Part shown: positions 1-7,692 of the stretch, piece after piece
Numbering within the stretch: position 1 is the stretch's first letter
Layout: each line of letters opens with the position of its first letter
Assembly (NCBI GenBank): GCA_035326105.1
Contig: DAOKYO010000002.1
Span: forward strand, 310,001-374,000
Source of the DNA: Bacilli bacterium
GTDB lineage: Bacteria; Bacillota_I; Bacilli_A; RFN20; CAG-826
Reading direction: 5' to 3'
DNA: 64,000 nucleotides
Translations under genes and position numbers: made by a program
Notes under the pieces: model-generated
Told to the model about the DNA's origin: nothing
Seen by the model: only the letters and a program-made list of their open reading frames with translations
Databases searched by the model: none

Positions 1-941
1 TTCAACAGCGGATGAACACCAAGATTCATCGTACCGCTTGCAATTCAGTGAATTAGAAAAATCAATTCGGATTAATCCTAGATATGAATTCATCGGTATC
101 TTTAAAGATTGTAAAAGCGGTCGAGATATAAAACATCGTGAAGAATTCACGACTATGTTAGAGTTAGCGTTTATGGGCGAAATCGATGTCATTGTGACTA
201 AATCTATTACGCGGTTTGGCCGTAATCTTATCGGAACCATAAATATTATCCGCTCTCTTAAACTTAATTATGTTGAGGTAATATTCCAAAAGGAAAATAT
301 TTCAACCTTTGATTCTTCAATTGAAATGGTTCTCACGATTCTTGCAACACACGCTGAAGTGGTATCAAACAATATTTCACAAAATGTGCTTTGGAGTATT
401 AAACGGAAGATAAGAAAAGGTGGAAACCTTACTTCTCGTTTATACGGTTATGCGATTAAAGGTGAATCGTGGAAAGATCTAAAAGAGAATATGAAATACC
501 AACTCTCTATTACTATGATAGATTAAAATTAAATCGTGTGAGCATAACAATCAAAAACCTTTTCGCAATCATGAATAAAGCATTAAGTGAATTATCACTT
601 TTCTCTACAATGGTTATTCCTTCTTTGAGACGGTTAATGACGCATTAGATAAATGTGAGGCCGATCTTCTGCTTGAGAAAAACGATAAAACTAAGTTGCT
701 GAAAGAAAGAGCTTTATTGTCGGATGCCCAAAGAAATATAACAACTTTTGTTCGTCAGATTAAAACATTCAAGCCAATGGAGAATATAGATTCTTTTAAA
801 ACACTTGTCCGAAATGTCATTATTGAACAAGATGGACGAATTAGAATAAATATAAATCTAATAAAAGATAATTTCATTCAGGCTATGATTTTAGAATCGT
901 CTGTAGAATTACGTGTTGGAAACGGAAAAAAGACAATTTAA
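1..941 (+). pseudogene. Decayed large serine recombinase of element A (5' end outside window)
   Basis: The frame starting at base 2 is open from the window edge to 526 and encodes a resolvase catalytic domain: an STADEHQDSS segment like the YxRVST region, then SITRFGRN and a conserved AxxxS...iS block. The reading then shifts: from about 466 another frame continues the family sequence (SKREYEI, YYDRLKLNRVSITIKNL). A third frame, open from about 608 to 941, encodes the coiled-coil and C-terminal tail (KNDKTKLLKERA, NVIIEQDGRIRINI). The zinc-ribbon region is missing, so the gene carries at least one frameshift and one internal deletion. It sits just left of an attachment repeat, in the same position and orientation as the intact recombinase of element C. 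It is probably the dead integrase of a third element whose left part lies outside the window. Confidence 0.85.
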
Positions 942-1008
942 TATTTTCTTTCATACTAGGTTCGTGCCCTTGTTATGAGATTTTATTTTTAAACTATGGA
1001 AATAAAAA

Positions 1009-1052
1009 AAGCTATCTTGGAGAATATCATTTCTTCAAAATAGCCTCTTTTT
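1009..1052 (+). terminator. Imperfect hairpin terminator after the recombinase remnant
   Basis: GCTATCTTGGAGAA pairs imperfectly with TTCTTCAAAATAGC and is followed by CTCTTTTT on the plus strand. It fits the end of the recombinase transcript of element A. Confidence 0.5.
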
Positions 1053-1054
1053 AA

Positions 1055-1082
1055 TAAAAATTCGCCCATTTTGAGCGAATTT
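1055..1082 (-). terminator. Minus-strand terminator beside attachment repeat 1
   Basis: AAATTCGC and GCGAATTT form an 8-bp stem, followed on the minus strand by a T-run. It points the way a tRNA-Phe transcript would leave an attachment site. Similar minus-oriented hairpins lie left of the other two attachment copies. Confidence 0.55.
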
Positions 1083-1119
1083 TCGTTGATTTTAGTAGTT
1101 TTTTACTACCAAAGTAAGA

Positions 1120-1193
1120 TTTAGATGGTGGCCCAAGCCGATTCTTAGACGAACTATTTTTTAAAGATAGTTTAACTTTCGGCTTAATTTGTC
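1120..1193. repeat. Attachment-site repeat, copy 1 (A/B junction)
   Basis: The 17-bp core gatggtggcccaagccg (1124-1140) equals the 3' end of the tRNA-Phe gene including CCA. It continues into an arm (1141-1193) that matches 5063-5115 with four substitutions. The core pairs partly with the far end of the arm (AAGCCGA...TCGGCTT). This is the junction of the right end of element A with the left end of element B. Confidence 0.85.
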
Positions 1194-1401
1194 ATCATTT
1201 TCTTGGTGAAAAATTAGTTAAAGGCAATAAATAATTTAACTCTATTGAAAGAACTAAATTTAGGCGCTAAGTACTTATAATGTAAGTCTTCATTTCAGCA
1301 TGGCAAATTGTGCTAATTTTTTTTGCATACAAATTTGACTACCACTTATAAATCATTCAACAAAACTCTTTCTAATACACACTGGTGGCTCTATGTACGG
1401 A

Positions 1402-2031
1402 GTTTTAGACCTATGTAATTTTACACAGGTGTTGCACTACTACATGGATTTGACAATGCCTGAGGCGGTTTTAGACCTATGTAATTTTACACAGGTGTTG
1501 CACTTGGAAGCAGTGACGTTGCAACCTTAACATGTTTTAGACCTATGTAATTTTACACAGGTGTTGCACTCAATCGTAGACTACAAAAATCTTGTAGGAG
1601 TTTTAGACCTATGTAATTTTACACAGGTGTTGCACTTCCGCAGCCAATTAAGGCTGAACATCTCTGTTTTAGACCTATGTAATTTTACACAGGTGTTGCA
1701 CTTTTATAAAAGGTATTATGCAAATCTTAAAGTTTTAGACCTATGTAATTTTACACAGGTGTTGCACGCAAAATTAACACTAAGTCAACTACAAACGGTT
1801 TTAGACCTATGTAATTTTACACAGGTGTTGCACAAAATTGTTGCTGTTCGTTGGGAGAACAAAGTTTTAGACCTATGTAATTTTACACAGGTGTTGCACA
1901 TAGTGGTAAAAGAGTTGGATGTTAAAGTGGTTTTAGACCTATGTAATTTTACACAGGTGTTGCACTTCTGCCAGCACGGTCTATACGTTCCAATTGTTTT
2001 AGACCTATGTAATTTTACACAGGTGTTGCAC
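1402..2031 (-). CRISPR. Type VI-D CRISPR array, 10 repeats, 9 spacers
   Basis: Ten identical 36-bp repeats start at 1402, 1468, 1534, 1600, 1666, 1732, 1798, 1864, 1930 and 1996, separated by nine 30-bp spacers with no visible similarity to each other. Read on the minus strand the repeat starts GTGCAACACCTGTG and ends CATAGGTCTAAAAC. The AAAAC end and an ~8-bp stem (ACCTGTGT with ACATAGGT, loop AAAATT) match known Cas13d direct repeats, so crRNAs (5' repeat, 3' spacer) are transcribed on the minus strand, the same as cas13d. The array starts 12 bp after the cas13d stop. No repeat at either end is degenerate. A short inverted repeat CCTCA-AAA-TGAGG (2031-2043) lies at the gene-array junction. 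Confidence 0.98.
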
Positions 2032-2043
2032 CTCAAAATGAGG

Positions 2044-4701
2044 TTATTTGTTTTTATCAAACAAGACTTCAATACTTAAATTCTTGTATCTTGCTTGATT
2101 ATATCCAAAGGGAACATGAATAATGTGTAAAGCATCCTTTGAGTACTTACCTCTTCTTTGAGATTCTTTAATTGAATTAAAAAGAAATGAATTGTCGCCT
2201 TTGCAATGCTCCATTATTTTAGCACAAAGTAATGCCTGACTGATAAAGTGATATAAACCAAAATATGTTTTAATGTCTTTAACATTAGATATGTATTTAT
2301 CTAAATTCCTAATCGTGTTCAAATGAGCGATTTGATTCCTATAGAAGGAAAAAAATCTTCCATTACTTAATCCGCTTATATTTTTTTGCAATATTTCTCT
2401 TTGTTTCTTTTTTAAGTATCCTTTTTCAATAAATAGATTTGAAAGTTTCAACTGATTATCTAGTTTTTTAAAATCAAATTCTTCGTTAGAAAATTTAATA
2501 TCATAGTCTCGTTCCAGGGTATGAATAGCAATTGCATACCGCGAATTTACATTAACAAGATTCTTGTAGACAAGATACAATACTGTTAAATATAAACCAA
2601 TTATAGTCTTTTTTTGCTCTTTAATAATTTGCTTATCTCTAGATAATGCCTTATTGTCGATATCGATAAAAGATTCTAGATTAACTGATTTTATTTCTTG
2701 AACCAGTTTATCAATCATTTTAGGTGGTGCTTTTAAATCTAGTCCAGTAATTGCCTGATAGTAACGCGTTAGCTGCTCAAGAGGAAGTCTTTCTAGTACC
2801 AGCCTAACCACATGTTCATTTTGTGCCACTACACAAATTTTCCGAGGATTTACGTGCCGGGCGATATAGATAAATCGTCTCGATTTAACAACATTATTAA
2901 TCAAGAAATTTCGGGCACCCTTACTCCCTTCATCATCTAACTTCAGTTTCTTCGTGAGTACTTGATCACTGTTTTGATCTTCCTTATATCCTAATAGATA
3001 GGCGGCATCAAGAATCATCTGGCGAGTTATAAATGCTGCCGGCTTAAAACGTGAAATTGACTTCAAAATACGCAGTTCATTGGCAATTTCATTATTTTTA
3101 TTAAAAAGTGCATACTTGCCACTAAAAACAATCTGCGGATTGTCCTTCTTTAGTTTGTGACCCTTATACATATTTTGCAAGTCGCTTAGCCCATCATCTA
3201 ATATTTCATTATCCTTATTTTTGTAAACCTGAATAAAGGATTCAATGTTATCAAATTTATTGGTGATATTGGCAAGCATATCATTGGTCTCTTTGTCGTC
3301 TAAAAACAAAGTCATAAAATAGAGCAACTTAGTAAAGTAAGTAACCGAATCATTTATTCTAATTCTTTGAATTATTTCATCAGTAATTTTAGATTTCGAC
3401 GAGTCACTATTTAATTGTTTTATAACGTCTCCATTCATCATTGGCAAAAGTCTATCAATAACTTCATCATGTAAAATCTTAGCCACTTCATTCGCTTGCT
3501 CAACGTATAGTTCGTCTTTTCCTTCCTCAGTCATGTTCTGGCGCAGCTTTTCGACAAAGATATCAACGATTTTATTGTTGCTAAGATAGTATTTATATAG
3601 AGCAAAATCAAAAAAATGATACAATTTGCTTCTTTCGCTATCAAAATCCTTGTTTTTTATCTCAGAATAATCGGTTATTGTAAGTAAACATTCGCGAATT
3701 CGCTTTATAGAAAAACCTAAGTTAAGATTCTCTTGCCTTACATTAAAGTCATAAAATAAGCGATAGAGTGCTTCTTTGTTTTTTTCATCAGGATAGAGGT
3801 TATCTAAAATAGAAAAGTTTGCTCTCTTATTTAACTCGATAAAACTTTTATTCGTTTCATAAACTTTTTGTGAATATAACCCATCAAGAACAACTTTTAA
3901 ATCATTAGGAAGCATTTTCTCATCAAAAAAAACATTATATTCACAATTTTTATTTCTTATTGAGCTATGCATGGCATCTTGTCTAATCGCACTTAATAGT
4001 CTAAAAATATCAAATATCTCAATTTTACTTTTAAACTTAAATTTATCGCCTTCTTGATGATAAAAAACAGTAGAATAGTATCCATTTTTTGAAATACTAT
4101 TATAAAACTTTTCAAATAGATTCTTTATCCTATCGCTGGCCTTTTCATAATTTTCACTAAAACGAATCGTAAAAATATCCGATTTTTCATCATCGACATC
4201 TAAATCACGATTTAAATTATTTATAGAATAAATAATATCATTGATGTAGGGGGAAAGTATTTTTCTAATATCCAATATATTGTAAATAATTTGGATGTGA
4301 ATGTTATCCTCATACCGCTTGCCAAAAAACTCTGTTTCCAACTCCGCTTTAGCAAAAATTTGATCATCTCCAATCGTTCTTTTTATGGTTGGAATCTCTC
4401 CCTTTTCCTTTTTCCCTTCTTGCCAATTCTTCCATCTAATTTTTCGATTGCTTTCCTTTTTAGGAAATGGATTTTCAACTTCTGCCGAAAAAGTTCCAGT
4501 ATTATTTTTTAATCTATAATCGTAATTATCAACATTAAGACTAAAAGTCGGTGGGTCATGTTCTTTATCCACCTTATTGTTTATTATTTTCTTTTCAATC
4601 GTGGCTTCCGCCTTTTTGCCAAAGGAAGTAACAAGTACTTCGCCTTTAGTCGTAACTAAAACTGACTTCAATCCAATCGCTTTAGCTTTTGATTTCTTCA
4701 T
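2044..4701 (-). CDS. cas13d: CRISPR-associated RNA-guided RNase Cas13d (type VI-D)
   Basis: Cas13d binds a crRNA, recognises complementary RNA and then cuts RNA with a composite HEPN nuclease; family members also process their own crRNA. The 885-aa protein has an N-terminal signature (GLKSVLVTTKGEVLVTSFG, residues 10-28) like the Cas13d N-terminal domain. HEPN1 has RQDAMH with R240 and H245. HEPN2 has RNQIAH with R788 and H793. The segment QNEHVVRLVLERLP lies in the helical linker region, as in known Cas13d. At 885 aa it is among the shorter members (RfxCas13d is 967). The start has GGGGGTT about 9 nt upstream. No WYL accessory gene and no adaptation genes are present. Both catalytic pairs and the full length suggest a functional enzyme. 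Confidence 0.97.
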   Translation of the reverse strand: MKKSKAKAIGLKSVLVTTKGEVLVTSFGKKAEATIEKKIINNKVDKEHDPPTFSLNVDNYDYRLKNNTGTFSAEVENPFPKKESNRKIRWKNWQEGKKEKGEIPTIKRTIGDDQIFAKAELETEFFGKRYEDNIHIQIIYNILDIRKILSPYINDIIYSINNLNRDLDVDDEKSDIFTIRFSENYEKASDRIKNLFEKFYNSISKNGYYSTVFYHQEGDKFKFKSKIEIFDIFRLLSAIRQDAMHSSIRNKNCEYNVFFDEKMLPNDLKVVLDGLYSQKVYETNKSFIELNKRANFSILDNLYPDEKNKEALYRLFYDFNVRQENLNLGFSIKRIRECLLTITDYSEIKNKDFDSERSKLYHFFDFALYKYYLSNNKIVDIFVEKLRQNMTEEGKDELYVEQANEVAKILHDEVIDRLLPMMNGDVIKQLNSDSSKSKITDEIIQRIRINDSVTYFTKLLYFMTLFLDDKETNDMLANITNKFDNIESFIQVYKNKDNEILDDGLSDLQNMYKGHKLKKDNPQIVFSGKYALFNKNNEIANELRILKSISRFKPAAFITRQMILDAAYLLGYKEDQNSDQVLTKKLKLDDEGSKGARNFLINNVVKSRRFIYIARHVNPRKICVVAQNEHVVRLVLERLPLEQLTRYYQAITGLDLKAPPKMIDKLVQEIKSVNLESFIDIDNKALSRDKQIIKEQKKTIIGLYLTVLYLVYKNLVNVNSRYAIAIHTLERDYDIKFSNEEFDFKKLDNQLKLSNLFIEKGYLKKKQREILQKNISGLSNGRFFSFYRNQIAHLNTIRNLDKYISNVKDIKTYFGLYHFISQALLCAKIMEHCKGDNSFLFNSIKESQRRGKYSKDALHIIHVPFGYNQARYKNLSIEVLFDKNK

Positions 4702-4765
4702 TGCTTATAACCCCCGTTATGTTTCAAAGCACTAAATTATTTGAGTGTCCCTTAGTATTAATATA

Positions 4766-4794
4766 AATATACCCCAAGCATATATTTAGCACAA
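4766..4794 (-). promoter_or_regulatory. Predicted cas13d promoter
   Basis: On the minus strand a -35 TTGTGC (4789-4794) and a -10 TATATT (4766-4771) are separated by exactly 17 nt, about 65 nt upstream of the cas13d start codon. Nothing else promoter-like was seen between cas13d and its array, so this may drive both. Confidence 0.5.
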
Positions 4795-4841
4795 CAAAAT
4801 ATGGGCAAAGACGTAGAAATGTTTGCTTAATAAATATATAG

Positions 4842-4943
4842 ACATCTAATAATCTTTCAGTTTATGTAGCGAAGAGAATGATTCATATTAATTTGGTTGA
4901 ATCAAGGAAGCGATATTATAAGTTTATGAAGAAAGTTAAATAA
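4842..4943 (+). pseudogene. Possible C-terminal tail of the lost element B recombinase
   Basis: A 33-codon plus-strand reading frame (containing RMIHINLVESRK and YYKFMKKVK) lacks a start region and ends at TAA 4941-4943. A strong plus-strand terminator and then the attachment repeat follow. The position equals that of the recombinase 3' end in element C, and an IHINL-like strand followed by a basic tail resembles recombinase C-termini. The stretch is too short for a firm homology claim. Confidence 0.3.
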
Positions 4944-4963
4944 AAACCGACACACGGACATTT

Positions 4964-4992
4964 GGCGATTTAGCACAAAATCGCCTTTTTTT
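4964..4992 (+). terminator. Plus-strand Rho-independent terminator
   Basis: GGCGATTT (4964-4971) pairs perfectly with AAATCGCC (4978-4985) and is followed by seven Ts. No intact plus-strand gene precedes it, which fits a deleted recombinase gene. Confidence 0.8.
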
Positions 4993-5008
4993 ATGCTTTA
5001 GAAAAAAA

Positions 5009-5035
5009 GAAAACCACCGAATTTCTTCGATGGTT
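5009..5035 (-). terminator. Minus-strand terminator beside attachment repeat 2
   Basis: AACCACCGAA (5012-5021) and TTCGATGGTT (5026-5035) form a 10-bp stem with one mismatch and a 4-nt loop. The minus strand continues with a T-rich run. It is placed like the tRNA-side terminators at the other two attachment copies. Confidence 0.6.
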
Positions 5036-5041
5036 CCTAGG

Positions 5042-5115
5042 TTTAGATGGTGGCCCAAGCCGTTTCTTAGACGAACTATTTTTTAAAGATAATCTAACTT
5101 TTGGCTTAATTTGTC
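5042..5115. repeat. Attachment-site repeat, copy 2 (B/C junction, left end of element C)
   Basis: Core gatggtggcccaagccg at 5046-5062 plus the arm at 5063-5115, nearly identical to 1141-1193. Together with the core in tRNA-Phe at 20706-20722 it delimits element C. Confidence 0.85.
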
Positions 5116-5141
5116 TTTCATTGACTATGCGATAACTAAAT

Positions 5142-7358
5142 CTAGTTATTTTTATCATTCATAAAATAAATCGTTGTTTTTCTTGATGTCTTATCTTGTG
5201 CTACATAAGTGTCAAGTTCGCGTATCCAATAACTATCTTGGGCATTAAGTTCATCTATATTAGCTCTATAGGTTTGATAGGTTGGGGCATCCAAAAATCC
5301 GGCTGTAGCTTCTTCTCTTTGCTTGTCAAAAATCGCGCTATAGCAGTCTGTGGCGTACGTATTGCCAAACAGTTTTTTAGATATAAAGTAATACTTCTGA
5401 TCGGTGCGCTCTCCCGGCTCGCTGACAGTACCACCAATCTCATGCCGATACTTCATCTCCTGGTATGAATACTTATTTATAATCCGACTATAATAGTTCT
5501 GGAATGGCCGGATAAACTTTTGAATAAGGTACATAGTTAAAGTATTAGTGTTCCGAATATTCCGCCAATGATAATAAAATGCTATGTAACGTTCGACAAT
5601 AAGCGAATTTAAAAGATAGTCGATAAAGAACATAGGGACGGCCGTCTGCAGTTCACTCCGTTTTTTTATACGCACTTTGTCCTCGCATGTATCGCGCAGA
5701 TCCGCATTAACGGACGATTCGCGCTGCGTGTCCATAATCAATGTGGAAAATGGTTGGCCATCGATGGAATACTCATGGCGAGTAACTTTTATAGATTTAT
5801 TAAATCCATCGTTGCGCTGGTTAGATAACGCATCCTTTTTTTCCATACCGACATAGTCATCTTTGTTGCCTCTTTCTTTATCAATCTCCGTGTAATACTC
5901 GACTTGCCCGTCCATGTGGAAAAAACCTTCGTTATCTCCCGGATTCACTTTATTAAGAATCCTTCGGTCGTCAAAATTGGCATCAGTTGCGAATTTGGGT
6001 TCTTCCAGTAAGGAACGATTATCAACATCGATGTAGCGATAGCTATACAACGGGAAATAACCATCTAATGTAAGATAGTTAAATTGAATGGAGTAATTGC
6101 CAGCAGAAAGAGCTTTTGGCGCTCGGTAAAGGAAATAAGCCTGGCCATAGGGGATTAGTGCATCTACAAGACTTATAACTCTTAATCCATCGTAAAACTC
6201 AAGTTTATATTTATTAAAATCATAACCCCAAATGAGGTCATTGGATCCTTTATCAATGAATTCATTCCATCGTTCCATTATGGCTTTTTTAATTTGTGAG
6301 CGATTTACAACCGTGTGTCGGTTGTAAATCTCATCGTTTAGCCAATTTTCAAACTTTGCCCATGGGAAAAAGGGGAAATAAGCCTGGTATTTTTTGATGA
6401 TAGAAAAGGCCTTATCACGCATTAGCATTTCCGCATCAATAACTACCGATGTCACAAATAGATTTTTCCCGATGCCGGGTGGACCACTGACAAGCGTTGC
6501 CACTTTCAGCTCGCTCGCTTTTTCCACATTATGCTCTTGCATGGCCGAGATTGTTTGCCGGGCATCTTTAATCCGCAGCCACTGGAACATGATTACTGCG
6601 ATTACTAAGAGCAATGACCAGTGTAGTTTAAAAAGAATAGGGATAATATCGAGTATCACCGATGCCAAAATGATGAGAATAGAAGCCAAATCAAAGGTAC
6701 ATGTGAAATTAATATACCAGGAGATAATGTCCAACGCGATAGCAAGTACATTAAACGCAAGGGTCAACAAGACTATGCTGGCAATTAAATAGGCCTTATA
6801 ATGCCTTAAAAAAGCCATATAGTCCTCTAGTTTTTGCTTTACTGGGGTCAAAAAACGAGACTCAAATCGCTTAAACCTTTTAAGGGCTTTTGAATCGTGA
6901 CAGATTTCTCCTTCAGTTGATTTCATCATTAATTTTTTGATTATAAATACAACTAAAAAAAGATAGGGAATAAAGACTAGCCACTTACTAATATCAATAA
7001 TAAATATCAGCGATTTTATCAAAAATGTCTTGATAACAGTCCCATTAAACAGAGCCAGTGAAAAAAGGTTTAATTGATATATCAAATCCTTTATATCGGT
7101 TGGTATGGTGAAAGAGCCAATCCCGGCTCCGGCAATATATCCGGGTGGATTGATAGTAACCGGTTCTTTTACTACATCAATAATGTAGAGGAACCACTGG
7201 CCAATCACCTTTCCAAAGTAAACTAAAGATAGCCCCAACCGCGGTAGAGCGTTTGTAGTGATGGCAATTGTAATAAGTATGGCCAACAATAATACAAGCG
7301 TTAAATAGTGATAGAAATGGATCTGTGGCCATTTGATTTTTATTTTAAATTTTTTCAT
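5142..7358 (-). CDS. Polytopic membrane ATPase, Zot/FtsK-like (putative particle assembly or export)
   Basis: The first ~260 of 738 residues hold several hydrophobic segments (about 18-35, 42-63, 113-141, 188-216, 222-260). A P-loop GPPGIGKN (292-299) follows, with Asn where Ser/Thr is usual. A later segment LIMDTQRESSVNADLRD (540-556) resembles the post-Walker-B TQ...lR region of Zot/pI and FtsK/HerA translocases. Filamentous-phage pI (Zot) ATPases drive virion extrusion through the membrane, but usually carry the ATPase before a single membrane segment; the order here is reversed. It is the last gene of the late operon and overlaps the end of the lipoprotein gene by 14 bp. An extrusion or packaging motor is the best guess. 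Confidence 0.55.
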   Translation of the reverse strand: MKKFKIKIKWPQIHFYHYLTLVLLLAILITIAITTNALPRLGLSLVYFGKVIGQWFLYIIDVVKEPVTINPPGYIAGAGIGSFTIPTDIKDLIYQLNLFSLALFNGTVIKTFLIKSLIFIIDISKWLVFIPYLFLVVFIIKKLMMKSTEGEICHDSKALKRFKRFESRFLTPVKQKLEDYMAFLRHYKAYLIASIVLLTLAFNVLAIALDIISWYINFTCTFDLASILIILASVILDIIPILFKLHWSLLLVIAVIMFQWLRIKDARQTISAMQEHNVEKASELKVATLVSGPPGIGKNLFVTSVVIDAEMLMRDKAFSIIKKYQAYFPFFPWAKFENWLNDEIYNRHTVVNRSQIKKAIMERWNEFIDKGSNDLIWGYDFNKYKLEFYDGLRVISLVDALIPYGQAYFLYRAPKALSAGNYSIQFNYLTLDGYFPLYSYRYIDVDNRSLLEEPKFATDANFDDRRILNKVNPGDNEGFFHMDGQVEYYTEIDKERGNKDDYVGMEKKDALSNQRNDGFNKSIKVTRHEYSIDGQPFSTLIMDTQRESSVNADLRDTCEDKVRIKKRSELQTAVPMFFIDYLLNSLIVERYIAFYYHWRNIRNTNTLTMYLIQKFIRPFQNYYSRIINKYSYQEMKYRHEIGGTVSEPGERTDQKYYFISKKLFGNTYATDCYSAIFDKQREEATAGFLDAPTYQTYRANIDELNAQDSYWIRELDTYVAQDKTSRKTTIYFMNDKNN

Positions 7359-7689
7359 AAATTATGTTTTGTGTAAGGCAATATAATTTCGATTCCGTTA
7401 AACGATCCAGTTGCCATTCTTTATCATTAAATGAAACTGTAGCGTAACCCGAATCTTCACTGAAGGTAAATGGTGTCATCTTAATCTCGTCTTTATCAAT
7501 TAACGTGCCTTGAACACTGTCAAAGCGCAAGATAAAACTATTATTGGTCGCTTGCCACATAGTATTTTGTAAACTTTTATCGGAGTGTGAATTCACCATT
7601 TGGCAAGCAGTAATTGAATAGGAGATAAGTATTATTACTCCTATCAATGCTAAAAGTTTTAACCACGGATGCTTTAATTTTATGTTCAT
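7345..7689 (-). CDS. Small putative lipoprotein of the late operon
   Basis: A 114-aa protein with a hydrophobic N-terminus (residues 11-28) ending in the lipobox-like ITAC (Cys29), then a ~85-aa soluble beta-rich domain. It would be anchored on the outer face of the membrane. It lies 3 bp after the anchored secreted protein gene and overlaps the ATPase gene, so the three are co-transcribed. No family recognised. A role in particle assembly or superinfection exclusion is possible but not shown. Confidence 0.6.
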   Translation of the reverse strand: MNIKLKHPWLKLLALIGVIILISYSITACQMVNSHSDKSLQNTMWQATNNSFILRFDSVQGTLIDKDEIKMTPFTFSEDSGYATVSFNDKEWQLDRLTESKLYCLTQNIIYEKI

Positions 7690-7692
7690 TGC

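Larger units (their letters stand above)
1124..5062. mobile_element. Element B: att-bounded island carrying CRISPR-Cas13d
   Basis: The island is bounded by direct repeats of the tRNA-Phe attachment core. Its left arm is nearly identical to that of element C, so it belongs to the same integrative family. Its contents are the CRISPR array, cas13d, and about 340 bp holding a possible recombinase tail and two terminators. No complete recombinase remains. It may be a deletion derivative that now relies on a related recombinase such as the one at 19212-20729. No gene is seen in 1194-1401. The arm's reading frame stays open to a stop ending near 1231, as expected if it once encoded the recombinase C-terminus in circular form. 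Confidence 0.7.

Noticed and set aside
1372..1400. Possible degenerate eleventh repeat left of the array
   Set aside because: Only short matches (ctatgta, acac..ggtg) to the repeat at the wrong spacing; not enough for a repeat call.
1785..2072. Minus-strand frame with repeated CNTCVKLHRSKT
   Set aside because: Same cause: CRISPR repeats read in another frame, overlapping the end of cas13d.
1561..2079. Plus-strand reading frame encoding repeated VLDLCNFTQVLH units
   Set aside because: It is the translation of CRISPR repeats; the period is exactly 66 bp (36 + 30), and no ribosome-binding site or non-repeat coding part exists.
4947..4960. Partial tRNA-Phe copy (cgacacacgga shared with 20733-20745)
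   Set aside because: Only 11 bases match and the surrounding sequence does not form a tRNA arm; likely chance or an untestable relic.
4766..5042. Hidden WYL-type or adaptation gene next to cas13d
   Set aside because: No open frame longer than about 34 codons is present between cas13d and the right attachment repeat.
6394..6792. Plus-strand frame opposite the ATPase gene
   Set aside because: Shadow of the minus-strand ATPase, without a start site or recognisable protein.
5142..7358. Calling the ATPase a conjugative coupling protein or VirB4
   Set aside because: No relaxase, VirD4/VirB partners or origin of transfer are in the element, and the layout (several N-terminal helices, then a P-loop) does not match VirB4.
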